Below are positions 10,243 to 20,483 of a stretch of DNA of 64,000 bases, one piece after another (position 1 is the stretch's first letter; every line of letters starts with the position of its first letter). The stretch is from Clostridium tepidiprofundi DSM 19306. GTDB lineage: Bacteria > Bacillota > Clostridia > Clostridiales > Clostridiaceae. The notes beneath the pieces are model-generated. The model searched no databases and was not told the origin of the DNA. It was given only the letters and a program-made list of their open reading frames with translations. Where the stretch lies: the NCBI RefSeq assembly GCF_001594005.1, contig NZ_LTBA01000001.1, forward strand, positions 124,001-188,000, read 5' to 3'. The translations under genes and the position numbers were made by a program.

Positions 10243-11439
10243 TTATTTTTTGATGCTAATATATTTTTCCAATGCCATACCAAGTATATTCATTGCATCT
10301 TCTAATGCAGTAGTATTTAGACAATATGAAATTCTAATTTCATCCTTACCTAATCCTTCTGTAGCATAAAATCCTTCAGCAGGGGCAATCATAACAGTTT
10401 TATTTTGATAGTTAAAATCAGTAAGCAACCATTTTGCGAAGTCTTCTCCAGATTCAACAGGTAATTTTGCTACCACATAGAATGCACCAGTAGGTTTTTT
10501 GCAAATAACACCAGGCATTTCAGAAAGTTTTTTATATAAAATGTTTCGTCTTGTTTCATATTCTTTTAAAACTTCTTCAAAATAAGCTTTTGGAGTTTTA
10601 ATAAGATTAGCACAAGCTATTTGTTCAACAGTAGGTACACATAATCTAGATTGTGCAAGCTTCATAATTTGATTAATTATTTCTTTGTTTTTAGATGCAA
10701 CTAAACCAATTCTTGCTCCGCAAGCACTATATCTCTTAGAAACACTGTCAATTAAAATAACTCTATCTACTATATCATCCATATAAAGTGCTGATGTATA
10801 TTTTAGACCATCATATACAAACTCTCTATATACTTCATCCGAAATAAGAAATAAATCATGTTCTTTTACTATATCAGCAAGCATTCTAACTTCTTCTTCT
10901 GAATAAACAACACCTGTAGGATTTCCTGGATTAGAAATCATTATAGCTCTCGTTCTATCTGTTATTTTACTTTCAATTACTTCTTTACTTGGAAGATGAA
11001 ATCCTTCTTCTGCTTTTGTTGTTACAGGAACCACTTTTGTACCAGCAACTGCAGAAAAGCCATTATAATTAGTATAAAATGGTTCTGGTATAATGACTTC
11101 ATCATCATAATCACAGATAGCCATTAATGCAAACATTAGCGCTTCAGAGCCACCATTTGTAACAATTATTTCATCATTATCAAATTCTATATTCCATTCT
11201 TTATAATATTTTATAAAGCTTTCTATCAATTCTGGAATACCTTGTGAATTAGCATATTTTAATACTTCATCATCATACTTTCTAATACCTTCTATAAATG
11301 TTTCAGGAGTTTTTATATCAGGTTGTCCAATGTTTAAATGATACACACTCACTCCTTTCTTTTTAGCCTCTTCAGCGTAAGGAACTAATTTCCTAATTGG
11401 TGAAAATTGCATGTTTTGAATTCTGTTAGATAATATCAT
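10243..11439 (-). CDS. PLP-dependent class I aminotransferase
   Basis: The 398-residue fold-type I aminotransferase has SNPGNPTGVVYS, the ISDEVYREFVYDG region and the PLP lysine in DSVSKRYSACGARIG. It resembles aspartate/aromatic aminotransferases, but the amino donor cannot be assigned. The longer frame begins at 11484, but GAGGAG just upstream of the ATG at 11439 decides the start. It is transcribed with the small ORF at 11462-11623. With gdhA and two other aminotransferases in the window it fits amino-acid catabolism. Confidence 0.88.
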   Translation of the reverse strand: MILSNRIQNMQFSPIRKLVPYAEEAKKKGVSVYHLNIGQPDIKTPETFIEGIRKYDDEVLKYANSQGIPELIESFIKYYKEWNIEFDNDEIIVTNGGSEALMFALMAICDYDDEVIIPEPFYTNYNGFSAVAGTKVVPVTTKAEEGFHLPSKEVIESKITDRTRAIMISNPGNPTGVVYSEEEVRMLADIVKEHDLFLISDEVYREFVYDGLKYTSALYMDDIVDRVILIDSVSKRYSACGARIGLVASKNKEIINQIMKLAQSRLCVPTVEQIACANLIKTPKAYFEEVLKEYETRRNILYKKLSEMPGVICKKPTGAFYVVAKLPVESGEDFAKWLLTDFNYQNKTVMIAPAEGFYATEGLGKDEIRISYCLNTTALEDAMNILGMALEKYISIKK

Positions 11440-11461
11440 TGTTATTGCTCCTCTCAACAAT

Positions 11462-11623
11462 TTAATCCTCCAAAATATTTTCAATGGGTATAAGAGATTT
11501 TTTTACATTTACCATTGAACTATTTTGATTTATTTCGAAATACATTCTTTCACATATACAATCATACTTTAATTTATTATTAGAAAACATATCAGAAACA
11601 TTATTTTCTTTTGCATTATACAT
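11462..11623 (-). CDS. Small hypothetical protein, 53 residues
   Basis: A short reading frame with a very strong ribosome-binding site (AAGGAGGG, complement of 11630-11637) begins MYNAKENNVSDM and ends IENILED. It is hydrophilic, contains a CIC motif, and has no signal peptide or membrane segment. Its stop lies 22 bp before the aminotransferase start at 11439, so it may be a leader ORF or a small protein of the same operon. I recognise no family. The strong Shine-Dalgarno makes translation likely, but coding status is unproven. Confidence 0.6.
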   Translation of the reverse strand: MYNAKENNVSDMFSNNKLKYDCICERMYFEINQNSSMVNVKKSLIPIENILED

Positions 11624-11631
11624 AAAAATCC

Positions 11632-11661
11632 CTCCTTATAGATAGTATTACCTATAAGGAG
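11632..11661 (-). promoter_or_regulatory. Hairpin that occludes the small-ORF Shine-Dalgarno
   Basis: Two perfect 10-nt arms (11632-11641 and 11652-11661; CTCCTTATAG/CTATAAGGAG on the minus strand) with a 10-nt loop. The 3' arm contains the GGAG of the Shine-Dalgarno of the ORF starting at 11623, and the 5' arm carries the matching anti-SD CTCC. It could be a translational switch or, since five T follow, a weak terminator for the upstream aminotransferase. Confidence 0.65.
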
Positions 11662-11689
11662 AAAATAAATAAATTAAAAATTATAAAAA

Positions 11690-12874
11690 TTAATAATATT
11701 TTTTAAGCACATTACCTAATCTTTTAATACCTTCAACTATCTTATCTTCTGACATATTAGAATAGTTTAGTCTAAAGTAATTTTCCTTACCACCATTAGG
11801 GAAGAAAGAGCCTCCAGGTACAACTGCAACTTTTTCTTTAAGTGCTTCCATATTTACTTTTCTAGCATCAATATCTTCTCTTAACTCAACCCAAGTAAAT
11901 AATCCACCCTCAGGATAAGTAACCTTAATTCCCTCAGGAAAATATTTTTTTATGCTATCTAACATTAAATCTCTACGTTTTTTATAAACATCTATTATTT
12001 TATCTATATGATCATCAAGATTATATTCTTGCATAAACTTAGCTGCAACCATTTGGTTTATTGTCCCACTCTGCAAATCAGCACCTTGTTTAACCAATAC
12101 ATATTTTTGAACTATTTCTGGATTAGCACATACCCAACCAATTCTTAAACCAGGACAGAATGTTTTTGAGAACGTTCCTAAAGTTATTACATAGCCTTCA
12201 GTATCAAAACTCTGTATACATGGTAACTTTTCACCTTCAAACCTTAATTCACCATACGGACTATCTTCAATAACAGGTATCTTATATTGTGAAGCAAGCT
12301 CTGCAATTCTTTTTCTTCTTTCTAAATTCATTGTTTTACCACTAGGATTCTGAAAATCTGGAATAGTATATATCATTTTAGTTTCAGGATATTTTTTCAA
12401 AGCTTTTTCTAATTCTTCAACTATCATACCATTATCATCCATTGGAATTTCAACAAATTTAGGTCCATAAATTTTAAATGCATTAATTGCACCAAGATAA
12501 CTTGGACTTTCACAAATAATTACATCACCTTCATTAACAAATAATCTTGCGGAAAATTCTAAACCTTGTTGAGAACCATTGGTTATCATTATGTTTTCTG
12601 CAGTACAGTTTATTCCACTTGGTTTCATCCTTTGTTCAGCAATAATTTCCCTTAGAGGAAGATATCCTTCAGTTGTAGTGTACTGAAGAGCTACACTACC
12701 GCTTTCTTCCATAACCTTATCAAATATGATCTTGAGTTTTTCTTTTGGAAATAACTCTGGTGCAGGAAGTCCTCCAGCAAAAGAAATAATTTCAGGCTGT
12801 TGTGTTAATTTTAATAATTCTCTGATTTCTGAAGCTTTAACATTAGAAACTCTATTTGCAAATTTCAATTCCAC
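11690..12874 (-). CDS. PLP-dependent aminotransferase, 2-aminoadipate/LysN-like
   Basis: The 394-residue protein resembles the aminotransferase domain of MocR-like proteins and 2-aminoadipate aminotransferases, without a DNA-binding domain. Motifs: ISFAGGLPAPELFP near the N-terminus, ITNGSQQGLE, the IPDFQNPSG substrate loop and the PLP lysine in TFSKTFCPGLRIGW. The open frame runs up to 12979, but the start is the GTG at 12874, six bases after GGAGGT, because ELKFANRVS follows directly. Such enzymes act broadly on 2-oxo acids with glutamate; the real substrate is unknown. Confidence 0.88.
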   Translation of the reverse strand: MELKFANRVSNVKASEIRELLKLTQQPEIISFAGGLPAPELFPKEKLKIIFDKVMEESGSVALQYTTTEGYLPLREIIAEQRMKPSGINCTAENIMITNGSQQGLEFSARLFVNEGDVIICESPSYLGAINAFKIYGPKFVEIPMDDNGMIVEELEKALKKYPETKMIYTIPDFQNPSGKTMNLERRKRIAELASQYKIPVIEDSPYGELRFEGEKLPCIQSFDTEGYVITLGTFSKTFCPGLRIGWVCANPEIVQKYVLVKQGADLQSGTINQMVAAKFMQEYNLDDHIDKIIDVYKKRRDLMLDSIKKYFPEGIKVTYPEGGLFTWVELREDIDARKVNMEALKEKVAVVPGGSFFPNGGKENYFRLNYSNMSEDKIVEGIKRLGNVLKKYY

Positions 12875-13033
12875 AAAAACACCTCCAAATTTATTATACG
12901 AAAAAGTATACATTATTAAGAACATTTGTGTACTATAAACTCCAACTATATTATACTTTATGATATATATCTTTTTCAAGTAAATAAATATATGAGTTAT
13001 AGTTTTTATTAATTTATATAATATGTTGTTTTT

Positions 13034-13061
13034 TTGTCAAATGCTAAATATATATTAAAAT
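13034..13061 (+). promoter_or_regulatory. Candidate promoter for the miaB-mutSL operon
   Basis: TTGTCA (13034-13039), 16-bp spacer, TAAAAT (13056-13061), followed by A/T-rich leader to miaB. A second TATAAT at 13089-13094 lacks a good -35 element. Confidence 0.5.
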
Positions 13062-13132
13062 TTACTTCAAAAAAGCTATTAAATTTTATATAATAAGTTA
13101 ATGATAAATAAATACTAGAAAAGAGGAAGAGT

Positions 13133-14458
13133 ATGAATAATAAACTTAAATATTTTATTGAAACATGGGGTTGTCAGATGAATGAGGAAGACTCTGAAAA
13201 GCTTTCGGGTATGTTAAAATTAAAAAATTATTCAAGAGTAATATCTAAAGAAGAAGCAGATATAATAATTTTTAATACATGTGCTGTAAGAGAAAATGCA
13301 GAACAAAAAGTGTTTGGTAATTTGGGACAGTTAAAGCACTTAAAGAAGAAAAATCCTAAATTAATAATAGCAATTTCTGGGTGTATGATGCAGCAGCCTG
13401 GAGTTGCTGAAGAATTAGCTAAAAAATTTCCTTTTGTTAATATAATTATTGGAACACACAATGCATATAAGTTCCCTAAATATTTAAATAGAATAATAAA
13501 TGGTGAAAAGCAAATTGTTGATATTTGGAATAATGAAGGCGAAATTATTGAAGGACTTCCTGTTGATAGATTAAGCAGCGTTAAAGCTTTTGTTACGATT
13601 ATGTATGGATGTAATAACTTTTGTACTTATTGCATTGTACCATATGTAAGAGGAAGAGAACGAAGCAGAACTCCAGAAGATATTGAGAAAGAAATAAAAG
13701 AATTAGTTGCTAAAGGATATAAAGAAATTACCTTATTGGGTCAAAATGTTAATTCATATGGTAAAGGATTAAAGCCTGAAATAAACTTTGCTAAGCTTTT
13801 AAGAAGAATTAATAATATAGAAGGATTAGAAAGAATAAGATTTATGACTTCTCATCCTAAAGATTTATCTCAAGAACTTATTGATACAATAGCTGAATGC
13901 GACAAACTTTGTGAACATATTCATCTACCTTTTCAATCAGGTTCAACGAAAATATTAAAGAAGATGAATAGACATTATACTAGAGAACAATATTTAGATT
14001 TAGTATATAGAATAAAAAAGGCTATACCTAATGTAGCATTGACTACAGATATCATTGTGGGTTTTCCTGGAGAAACTGAGGAAGATTTTAATGATACATT
14101 AAGTCTTGTAAAAGAAGTAGAATACGATTCTGCATTTACATTTTTATATTCTAAAAGAAACGGTACACCGGCTGCTAAATATGAGGACCAAATTCCCGAG
14201 AATATAAAACATGAAAGATTTAATAGGCTTGTCGAAGTTGTTAATGAAATTTCTAAAAAGAAAAATAAAGAATATGAAGATAAGATTGTAGAAGTACTAG
14301 TTGAATCACCTAGCAAGACAGATCCTTCAAAATTGACGGGAAGAACTAGAACTTCGAAGCTTGTTAATTTTAAAGGAGATCATAAAAATATAGGCAAATT
14401 AGTTAATGTTAAGATTACTGAGGCAAAATCATTTTCATTAATCGGTGAAGAAGTATAA
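13133..14458 (+). CDS. miaB: tRNA-2-methylthio-N6-isopentenyladenosine synthase MiaB
   Basis: This 441-residue radical-SAM methylthiotransferase adds the methylthio group to i6A37 of tRNA, using the product of MiaA encoded in the same operon. The N-terminal domain has the first Cys in [13 protein letters not shown] and others in NTCAVRE and SGCMMQ. The radical SAM CxxxCxxC is in [23 protein letters not shown] domain occupies the last 65 residues or so. GAGGAAGAG precedes the ATG. Confidence 0.96.
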   Translation: MNNKLKYFIETWGCQMNEEDSEKLSGMLKLKNYSRVISKEEADIIIFNTCAVRENAEQKVFGNLGQLKHLKKKNPKLIIAISGCMMQQPGVAEELAKKFPFVNIIIGTHNAYKFPKYLNRIINGEKQIVDIWNNEGEIIEGLPVDRLSSVKAFVTIMYGCNNFCTYCIVPYVRGRERSRTPEDIEKEIKELVAKGYKEITLLGQNVNSYGKGLKPEINFAKLLRRINNIEGLERIRFMTSHPKDLSQELIDTIAECDKLCEHIHLPFQSGSTKILKKMNRHYTREQYLDLVYRIKKAIPNVALTTDIIVGFPGETEEDFNDTLSLVKEVEYDSAFTFLYSKRNGTPAAKYEDQIPENIKHERFNRLVEVVNEISKKKNKEYEDKIVEVLVESPSKTDPSKLTGRTRTSKLVNFKGDHKNIGKLVNVKITEAKSFSLIGEEV

Positions 14459-14472
14459 AGGGGGTACCTAAA

Positions 14473-17154
14473 TTGGCTCTTACTCCTATGATGAAGCAAT
14501 ATATTCAAATTAAAGAAAAATGCCAAGATTGTATTTTGTTTTTTAGACTTGGAGATTTTTATGAAATGTTTTTTGATGATGCAGAAATCGCAGCAAAAGA
14601 ACTTGAATTGGTTCTTACTGGACGTGATTGCGGACTTGAAAAAAGAGCTCCAATGTGTGGCATACCATATCATGCTGCAAACTCATATATAGGTAAGCTT
14701 GTTGGTAGAGGATATAAAGTAGCGATATGTGAACAGATTGAAGATCCTTCATTGGCAAAAGGCATTGTAAAAAGAGATATAGTTAAGATTATTACTCCTG
14801 GAACATATACTGATTCTAATTTTTTAGAAGAAGGTAAAAATAATTTTATAATGAGTATTTTTATAGATAATGAAACAGATTTATGTGGTTTAAGTTTTGC
14901 TGATATTTCTACTGGAGAACTTTATTGTACTGAGACTAAGTTTAATTTATCAATAATTATAGATGAAATTTCAAAATTTAATCCTTCTGAAATTATTTAT
15001 CAAGATACAATTGATGAATGTGTTATTAATACGTTTAAAGAAAAGTTTCCTATTCTTTATACTTGTTTTGAAAATAAATTTTTTACGGATAATGCTGAAA
15101 ATATTTTAAGAGAACAGTTTAATAATTATAATAAAGAACTATATACAAATGAATTATTTTATTCGGTTTGTGGGTTATTTAAATATATAATTGAAACTCA
15201 GAAGTCAGCGTTATCTCATATTGATTCATTAGAATATTATAATATTGTTGATTACTTGGTGATAGATTCTAATTCAAGAAGAAATCTTGAATTAACTGAA
15301 ACAATTCGAAATAACAGTAAAAAAGGTTCTCTATTGTGGGTGCTTGATAAAACAAATACATCTATGGGTGCTAGAAGACTTAGAAAATGGGTGGAGCAAC
15401 CCTTAGTAAAAGAAAGTAAAATTACAGAGCGTCTTTTAGCAGTAGAAGAATTAATTCACAACATACATTATCATGAAGAATTAAAAGAAAGCTTAAAAAA
15501 CATATACGATATTGAAAGAATTGTTGGAAAAATAAGTTGTAAAAGTGTAAATGCAAAAGAATTAATTACACTGAAGAAGTCTATTAGCAAAATTCCTTCA
15601 ATAAAATACTTGCTTAAAGAATTTAATTCGAATTTAATTGTATCTATGAATGAAAAATTAGATGATTTAAAAGATATTTTTTCTTTACTTGAAAAAAGCA
15701 TTAATGAAAATCCTCCAATTAATATGAAAGAAGGCAACATAATTAAGCAAGGATTTAATGATGAAATAGATAAATTACGAGAAGCAAAAATCAATGGCAA
15801 AAATTGGATTTCAAATCTCGAAAAAAATGAGAGAGAATTAACTGGAATAAAATCTCTCAAGGTTGGGTACAACAAGGTTTTTGGTTATTATATTGAAGTG
15901 ACAAAAGCCAATCTTCATTTAATACCTGAAGATAGATATATTAGGAAACAAACATTGTCAAATGCTGAGAGATTTATAATACCTGAACTAAAAAAGATGG
16001 AAGAGGAAATATTGGGTGCTGAAGATAAATTAATTAAATTAGAATATGAAATATTTGTTAGTATAAGGGAAAGCATTGAAAAGGAAAATGACAGAATGAA
16101 AAAAGCCGCTAAAATAATATCTGAATTGGATTGTTTAAGTTCTTTGGCAACAGTTGCACTAGAAAATAACTATGTTAAACCTAAAATAAATGAGAGTGGA
16201 GTTATTGAAATTAAAGGTGGTAGACATCCTGTAGTTGAAAAAGTACTTAAAAATAATAGTTTTGTTGAAAATGATACTTATATAGACAATAAAGATGATC
16301 AACTATTGATTATAACTGGTCCAAATATGGCTGGAAAATCTACATACATGAGGCAAGTTGCACTCATTACTCTGATGGCTCAAATTGGAAGCTTCGTACC
16401 TGCAAATACAGCTAATATATCAATTTGCGATAAGATATTTACTAGAATTGGTGCATCTGATGATTTAGCTGCTGGTAAAAGCACATTTATGGTTGAAATG
16501 TGCGAAGTAGCTAATATATTAAAGAATGCAACAAATAGAAGTCTTGTCTTGCTTGATGAAGTAGGCAGGGGTACTAGTACTTTTGATGGATTAAGTATTG
16601 CTTGGTCAATAATAGAATATATGTGCAGTATTCCTCGCATAAGATGTAAAACTTTATTTGCCACACATTATCATGAATTAATTAAATTAGAAGGTGAAAT
16701 TACAGGAGTAAAAAACTACTCTATTGCTGTTAAAAACATCGATGGTGAAATTGTGTTTTTGCGTAAGATTGTACCTGGAGGAGCAGATGAATCTTATGGT
16801 ATTGAGGTCGCAAAGTTGGCTGGTCTTCCGAATGATGTTGTAAAAAGAGCAAAAGAGATATTGGCTGAACTTGAGAGTACAAATGATACAGCAAACATTA
16901 ATTGTATTGCTAAGGAAAATAAAACATTATTAACTGATAAAAAATCTGATGCAATGACTACCAATGAAGAATTCAATGAAGAATCAAAAGAGTATACTTC
17001 TAAAGAAGGTGATTTACCTAAGCAATTAAATATTTTAGATATATCAAAAGATAACCTTATAAATGAAATAAAGAATATTGATATATTAAATCTTACGCTA
17101 ATAGATGGATTTAATAAGTTATATGATATAATTAAAAAGGCGAATAGTATTTAA
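14473..17154 (+). CDS. mutS: DNA mismatch repair ATPase MutS
   Basis: The 893-residue mismatch-recognition protein has the mismatch-binding [15 protein letters not shown] near the N-terminus (Phe-x-Glu motif), a connector/core/clamp region, Walker A GPNMAGKS at about residue 616, Walker [17 protein letters not shown] and a C-terminal HTH. The start is TTG at 14473 behind AAGGGGG, since ALTPMMKQY matches the family N-terminus. It lies 14 bp after miaB and 36 bp before mutL, one operon. Confidence 0.97.
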   Translation: MALTPMMKQYIQIKEKCQDCILFFRLGDFYEMFFDDAEIAAKELELVLTGRDCGLEKRAPMCGIPYHAANSYIGKLVGRGYKVAICEQIEDPSLAKGIVKRDIVKIITPGTYTDSNFLEEGKNNFIMSIFIDNETDLCGLSFADISTGELYCTETKFNLSIIIDEISKFNPSEIIYQDTIDECVINTFKEKFPILYTCFENKFFTDNAENILREQFNNYNKELYTNELFYSVCGLFKYIIETQKSALSHIDSLEYYNIVDYLVIDSNSRRNLELTETIRNNSKKGSLLWVLDKTNTSMGARRLRKWVEQPLVKESKITERLLAVEELIHNIHYHEELKESLKNIYDIERIVGKISCKSVNAKELITLKKSISKIPSIKYLLKEFNSNLIVSMNEKLDDLKDIFSLLEKSINENPPINMKEGNIIKQGFNDEIDKLREAKINGKNWISNLEKNERELTGIKSLKVGYNKVFGYYIEVTKANLHLIPEDRYIRKQTLSNAERFIIPELKKMEEEILGAEDKLIKLEYEIFVSIRESIEKENDRMKKAAKIISELDCLSSLATVALENNYVKPKINESGVIEIKGGRHPVVEKVLKNNSFVENDTYIDNKDDQLLIITGPNMAGKSTYMRQVALITLMAQIGSFVPANTANISICDKIFTRIGASDDLAAGKSTFMVEMCEVANILKNATNRSLVLLDEVGRGTSTFDGLSIAWSIIEYMCSIPRIRCKTLFATHYHELIKLEGEITGVKNYSIAVKNIDGEIVFLRKIVPGGADESYGIEVAKLAGLPNDVVKRAKEILAELESTNDTANINCIAKENKTLLTDKKSDAMTTNEEFNEESKEYTSKEGDLPKQLNILDISKDNLINEIKNIDILNLTLIDGFNKLYDIIKKANSI

Positions 17155-17190
17155 TCTTGTAGATAAGTTCATACTTAGGGAGATGGAGTA

Positions 17191-19053
17191 ATGAAGAGGA
17201 TACATGTACTTAGTCAACAAACTTCAAATAAAATAGCTGCAGGTGAAGTAGTAGAAAGACCTTATTCTGTTGTTAAAGAACTAGTTGAAAATAGTATTGA
17301 CGCTGAGTCAAAAAATATTTGTATTGAAATATATGACGGTGGTCAAGAAAGTATTAAAGTTTCTGATGATGGTATTGGTATTCATCCAGAAGATATTGAA
17401 AAAGCATTTAATGAACATGCAACAAGTAAAATCAAGGAAATTGCTGATATTTACTCAATAAATACTCTTGGATTTAGAGGTGAAGCACTAGCTAGTATAG
17501 CTTCTGTTTCAAATGTTGTTTTAAAAACTAAAACTAAGTATTTTGATTTTGGTAAGGAAATAAGCATTAGTGGTGGAAATATAAACTATATAAAAGAGAT
17601 AGGTTGTAGTAATGGAACGGCTATTGAAGTGAATGATTTGTTTTATAATGTTCCTGCTAGACAAAAATTTCTCAAATCTGCACAAAGAGAAGCTGTTTTG
17701 ATTTCAGATATGTTAACCAGAATTGCAATTGTAAATTCTGATATTTCTTTCAAATACTATAAAAATGGTAAAAAATCATTTATAACATATGCAAATGATA
17801 ATGTTTTAGAAAATATAAGAATACTTTATGGGAAAGAAGTGTATAACAATATTATTAGCTTTGAAAAGCATATTGATATAGCTTCTGTACATGGTTACGT
17901 AGGAAATGCTGAAATAAGTAGGGGCAGTAGAAATAGACAAAGCATATTTGTTAATAAAAGATTAATAAAAAGCAAGTTAATAACTGCAGCTGTTGAAAAT
18001 GCTTTTAAGTCTTTTTTAACTATAAATAAATTTCCTTTTTTTATTCTGTTTATAGATATTTTCCCTGAATATATAGATGTGAATGTTCATCCTACAAAAT
18101 CAGAAATAAAATTTCAACAAGATAAGGTTATATTCAAATTGGTTTTTGATGCTGTTCATGAAGCTTTAAGAAATAGTCTTAAAGAAAGTTTTAACATAAA
18201 TAATGATTTTCCATCAATTGAAAAGAATAATAGTCAATCTACTACTATATCTCAAATACCAATTGATTTAAAGTCTCCATCTAAAGAAGAACATATGAAT
18301 AAAACTCTTATAAAGGAAACAAAAAGTGTTTTTGAAAACACTACGGATAAGAATACTAAACCTAATATTACCTCTAATATTGAGCAATATATTAGGGCTG
18401 ATGCAAAAAGCTTAAATTATGAAAATACTATTTTAGGTAACAATACTAATAGTAATACAAATACAACAGTAAATTTCCCTGAATTAAAAATAATTGGTCA
18501 GTTTAATAGCACTTACATTATTGCTGAGTCGTATGATACGTTATACATTGTTGATCAGCATGCTGCACATGAAAAAATATTATTTGAAAAGTTCAGAAAA
18601 GGTATTGCCAATAATTCTGTAGTTTCACAAATGCTTGTTACTCCATTGGTAAAAGAAATGACTCCTGAAGAATTTGTTATTTATGCTGAAAATAGCGATA
18701 TATTTACTGATACAGGTTTTAATATTGAAATCTTTGGTGAAAATACTATCGCTATTAGAGAAGTTCCTGTAATATTAGGGAAACCAGATTTATCAAATTT
18801 ATTTGAGCAAATAGTTGATAATTTAAGAAATATGGGAACTGGTAAGACTACAGAAGTAAAATATGATGTTATTGCAAAAATGGCATGTAAGGCTGCTATT
18901 AAGGCACATGATAAACTTTCTTTAGATGAAATGGCTCGTTTAATTGATGATTTAAGAGAGTGTGATGACCCATTTACGTGTCCACATGGAAGACCAACAA
19001 TAATAAAATTTACGCTAAATGAACTAGAGAAAAAATTTAAGAGAATTCAGTAA
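17191..19053 (+). CDS. mutL: DNA mismatch repair endonuclease MutL
   Basis: The 620-residue protein has the GHKL ATPase domain (LVENSIDAES, DDGIGI, GFRGEALASI). A poorly conserved Asn/Thr-rich linker covers about residues 330-425. The C-terminal dimerisation domain carries the endonuclease motif DQHAAHEKILFE plus ACKAAIKAH and CPHGRPT. This latent nickase type is expected in bacteria that lack MutH. The start follows GGGAGATGGAG. Confidence 0.96.
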   Translation: MKRIHVLSQQTSNKIAAGEVVERPYSVVKELVENSIDAESKNICIEIYDGGQESIKVSDDGIGIHPEDIEKAFNEHATSKIKEIADIYSINTLGFRGEALASIASVSNVVLKTKTKYFDFGKEISISGGNINYIKEIGCSNGTAIEVNDLFYNVPARQKFLKSAQREAVLISDMLTRIAIVNSDISFKYYKNGKKSFITYANDNVLENIRILYGKEVYNNIISFEKHIDIASVHGYVGNAEISRGSRNRQSIFVNKRLIKSKLITAAVENAFKSFLTINKFPFFILFIDIFPEYIDVNVHPTKSEIKFQQDKVIFKLVFDAVHEALRNSLKESFNINNDFPSIEKNNSQSTTISQIPIDLKSPSKEEHMNKTLIKETKSVFENTTDKNTKPNITSNIEQYIRADAKSLNYENTILGNNTNSNTNTTVNFPELKIIGQFNSTYIIAESYDTLYIVDQHAAHEKILFEKFRKGIANNSVVSQMLVTPLVKEMTPEEFVIYAENSDIFTDTGFNIEIFGENTIAIREVPVILGKPDLSNLFEQIVDNLRNMGTGKTTEVKYDVIAKMACKAAIKAHDKLSLDEMARLIDDLRECDDPFTCPHGRPTIIKFTLNELEKKFKRIQ

Positions 19054-19065
19054 AAGGTGATTTTG

Positions 19066-20007
19066 ATGAAATCGAATATATTAATATTAGCAGGCCCTAC
19101 AGCAGTAGGAAAGACAAATATTTCAATATTATTAGCAAAAGCTCTAAATGGAGAAATAATATCAGCTGATTCAATGCAAATATATAAACATATGGATATT
19201 GGTTCTGCAAAAATTACAGATGAAGAAAAAAAGGGTATTCCTCATCATATGATTGATATAATAGAACCTACTGAAGAATTCAGTGTTTCAGAATTTCATG
19301 ATAGAGCTGACTACCTTATTAAGGACATTACATCAAGAGGTAAACTTCCAATTATCGTTGGAGGTACAGGATTGTATATAAATTCGTTAATATTTAATTA
19401 TAATTTTGCCGAAACTAATAAAGATGAAGAATATAGAGCTTATTTACATAGATTAGCAAAAGAAAAAGGAAATGAATATGTTCATAATTTATTAAAAAAT
19501 TGCGATAGCGAATCTTATAATAAGCTATATCCTAATGATATTAAAAGAGTTATAAGAGCCTTAGAGGTTTATAAAGTCACAGGTAAAACAATTGCTCAGT
19601 TGAATTCAGAAATAGATATTTATGATATTCCATATAAAGTACATTACTATGTATTAACTATGAATAGAGAAATGCTCTATGAACGCATTAATAAGCGAGT
19701 TGATATAATGCTTCAAAACGGACTGATTGATGAAGTAAAACGTCTAAAAAGCATGGGGCTTACTCAAGATATGCAATCAATGAAAGGTATAGGGTATAAA
19801 GAAATATTGATGTATCTAAATGGTGATATTTCTTTAGATGAAGCAATTTATTTGATTAAAAAAGGCAGTAGAAATTATGCTAAAAGACAACTTACTTGGT
19901 TTAGAAAGGATAAAAGAGTTATTTGGATTGATAAGGATAATTTTAAAAATGATGAAAGTGTTGCACATGAGATAGTTAAACATTATAAATGTAACAGTAC
20001 TTTATAA
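19066..20007 (+). CDS. miaA: tRNA dimethylallyltransferase MiaA
   Basis: The 313-residue enzyme transfers dimethylallyl to A37 of tRNA, the step before MiaB. P-loop GPTAVGKTN at the N-terminus, [18 protein letters not shown], then [15 protein letters not shown] and the GGTGLYI motif. The C-terminus has [19 protein letters not shown] at 19057 is in frame, but AAAGGTGAT fits the ATG at 19066 better. It begins 12 bp after mutL. Confidence 0.96.
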   Translation: MKSNILILAGPTAVGKTNISILLAKALNGEIISADSMQIYKHMDIGSAKITDEEKKGIPHHMIDIIEPTEEFSVSEFHDRADYLIKDITSRGKLPIIVGGTGLYINSLIFNYNFAETNKDEEYRAYLHRLAKEKGNEYVHNLLKNCDSESYNKLYPNDIKRVIRALEVYKVTGKTIAQLNSEIDIYDIPYKVHYYVLTMNREMLYERINKRVDIMLQNGLIDEVKRLKSMGLTQDMQSMKGIGYKEILMYLNGDISLDEAIYLIKKGSRNYAKRQLTWFRKDKRVIWIDKDNFKNDESVAHEIVKHYKCNSTL

Positions 20008-20085
20008 ACCTCTTCAAAAAGAGTATTTTTGTTGATAATTAATTTGTATAATTAAATTAATAATTTATATGGAGGTAAAGACTAT

Positions 20086-20325
20086 ATGGCTAAATTAAAT
20101 AATAATTTACAAGATATATTTTTAAATAATGCTAGGAAAAATAAGATATCAGTTACAATACATTTACTAAATGGATATCAACTTAAGGGTAATGTTTCAG
20201 GATTTGATAATTTCACAGTTATATTGAATTTAGATGGTAAGCAAATGTTAATATACAAACATGCAATATCATCTATTACACCTGATAAACCAATATTATA
20301 TATTGATAACTCAAAAGAGAAGTAA
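20086..20325 (+). CDS. hfq: RNA chaperone Hfq
   Basis: The 79-residue Sm-like protein has Sm1 ([36 protein letters not shown]) and Sm2 with YKHAISSI. It forms a hexamer that binds small RNAs and mRNAs. It directly follows miaA, as in many bacteria. GGAGG at 20071-20075 precedes the ATG, and TATAAT at 20047-20052 may be an own -10 box. Confidence 0.95.
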   Translation: MAKLNNNLQDIFLNNARKNKISVTIHLLNGYQLKGNVSGFDNFTVILNLDGKQMLIYKHAISSITPDKPILYIDNSKEK

Positions 20326-20354
20326 ATATTTCTTACAGTTTTGCTAAAATGAAA

Positions 20355-20457
20355 TCGTTTTGCTAAAGCAAAGCATAGAGTCTTTATGCAGAGACTCTAT
20401 TTCACTTGAAGCAAAAACTTCAATATACTACTTATAGAAGTGGGAGTTTTTTAGAAT
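20355..20457 (+). repeat. Dispersed repeat copy 1 (possible IS200/IS605 right-end relic)
   Basis: About 103 bp that matches 41418-41521 at all but roughly 15 positions by hand alignment. It contains TTTTGC-TAAA-GCAAAG and a CTACTT-ATAG-AAGTGG hairpin ending in a T-run. Both copies share a 17-codon reading frame (RFAKAKHR...RLY.T) that ends at the same stop and is interrupted by a stop just upstream. It lies between hfq and the next gene. Confidence 0.7.
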
Positions 20458-20483
20458 AAATAAGTATTAATGGGAGAGCAACT

